Of a DNA stretch of 6,460 nt, positions 6,063-6,460 are shown in pieces. Made by a program: the position numbers and the translations under genes. The first letter of the stretch is position 1; each line of letters begins with the position of its first letter. The DNA lies in NCBI GenBank assembly GCA_012798145.1, contig JAAZNT010000184.1, positions 1-6,460 of the forward strand. The letters are read 5' to 3'. Source of the DNA: Thermoanaerobaculaceae bacterium (GTDB taxonomy: Bacteria > Acidobacteriota > UBA4820). The notes beneath the pieces are model-generated. The model was not told the DNA's origin. It saw only the letters and a program-made list of their open reading frames with translations, and did not search any database.

Positions 6063-6460
6063 TTGAAAGAGAGCGGTTTAGTTAAGTTAGCAACTTACGA
6101 CAAAAAGAAAGATGCTGAATTTGTAAAATCGGTTCTTCTTGAAAACGGAATTGAATCGGTTCTAAAAGGCGAAGACCTTTACGGGATCTCAGAAAGCAAC
6201 ATAGGAAATTATTACCTTTATGTTCTTGAGGATGACCTAAAAGCGGCGCAGATGGTTATTAAGGCAATAACAGACCCTTCTGCGGAGATCGACCTTCCCG
6301 AAAAAGAAATTGTAGAAAAAGAGCGTAAAATCGGCGGTATCAGCACCACATCAATATATTCCGCTGTTGTTTTTTTATTAATAGGTTTTTTAATAGGGTT
6401 TGGCTTTTCAGATAAAATTAAAAATTCACTGCCAAAGCAAGACAGCAGGAAAGATTACGA
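6063..6460 (+). CDS. DUF2007-domain protein with one membrane segment (3' partial)
   Basis: The frame is open from TTG 6063 to the window edge, giving 132 residues and no stop. Residues 5-70 match the DUF2007 pattern (putative signal-transducing protein family, PF09413): GLVKLATYDKKKDAEFVKSV, then LLENGIESVL, a short variable loop, and YYLYVLEDDLKAAQMVI. The fold is small and ferredoxin-like, and its function is not established. A charged linker (about 74-92) leads to a hydrophobic segment at about 97-115 (SIYSAVVFLLIGFLIGFGF), which is probably a membrane helix, and the visible end turns polar again (SDKIKNSLPKQDSRKDY). The DUF2007 part would face the cytoplasm if the N-terminus stays inside, since positive residues precede the helix. 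What lies beyond the helix is unknown. The TTG start is supported by GGGAGG. Confidence 0.78.
   Translation, partial: MKESGLVKLATYDKKKDAEFVKSVLLENGIESVLKGEDLYGISESNIGNYYLYVLEDDLKAAQMVIKAITDPSAEIDLPEKEIVEKERKIGGISTTSIYSAVVFLLIGFLIGFGFSDKIKNSLPKQDSRKDY

Overview
The window is a tightly packed bacterial gene run, all on the + strand, from a moderately AT-rich genome. It holds eight genes: a partial GAF-GGDEF protein, a TPR/HD-GYP protein, a secreted N-acetylmuramoyl-L-alanine amidase, a GerMN-domain lipoprotein, glutamate racemase (murI), RNase PH (rph), a Trm112-like zinc-ribbon protein and a partial DUF2007 protein. The first and last genes run off the window edges. No rRNA, tRNA, CRISPR array or mobile element was seen. 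The lipobox, signal peptide, TTG start codons and murI/rph linkage indicate a bacterium, but nothing fixes the phylum. A gerM/murI/rph neighbourhood is known from Firmicutes such as Bacillus subtilis, and similar clusters could occur in deep-branching lineages.

Positions 1-2193 form a cyclic-di-GMP pair: a diguanylate cyclase with an intact GGDEF motif and an inhibitory I-site, followed by a cytoplasmic TPR-like protein ending in an HD-GYP phosphodiesterase. Positions 2208-5033 are about the cell wall. A three-module exported amidase overlaps a GerMN lipoprotein gene, which overlaps murI by ATGA. MurI makes D-glutamate for peptidoglycan, the amidase cuts peptidoglycan, and GerMN proteins are exported and often linked to envelope or sporulation functions. 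Positions 5048-6460 hold rph, the small zinc-ribbon gene and a DUF2007 protein with one membrane segment. The longest stretch between genes is about 77 bases, so the run may be one operon or a few overlapping ones.

The most notable feature is an in-frame TGA at 3805-3807. It splits an otherwise well-conserved GerMN lipoprotein between its lipobox and its GerMN domain. This may be a nonsense mutation, a sequence error or stop-codon readthrough. Separately, the GGDEF and HD-GYP genes lie in one reading frame with only a TGA between them, so readthrough would give a GGDEF-HD-GYP fusion. TGA ends several other genes here and all Trp codons are TGG, so a general code change is not supported. I found no clearly new system. 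The window is mostly conserved housekeeping genes plus a c-di-GMP pair, with the split lipoprotein as the main anomaly.
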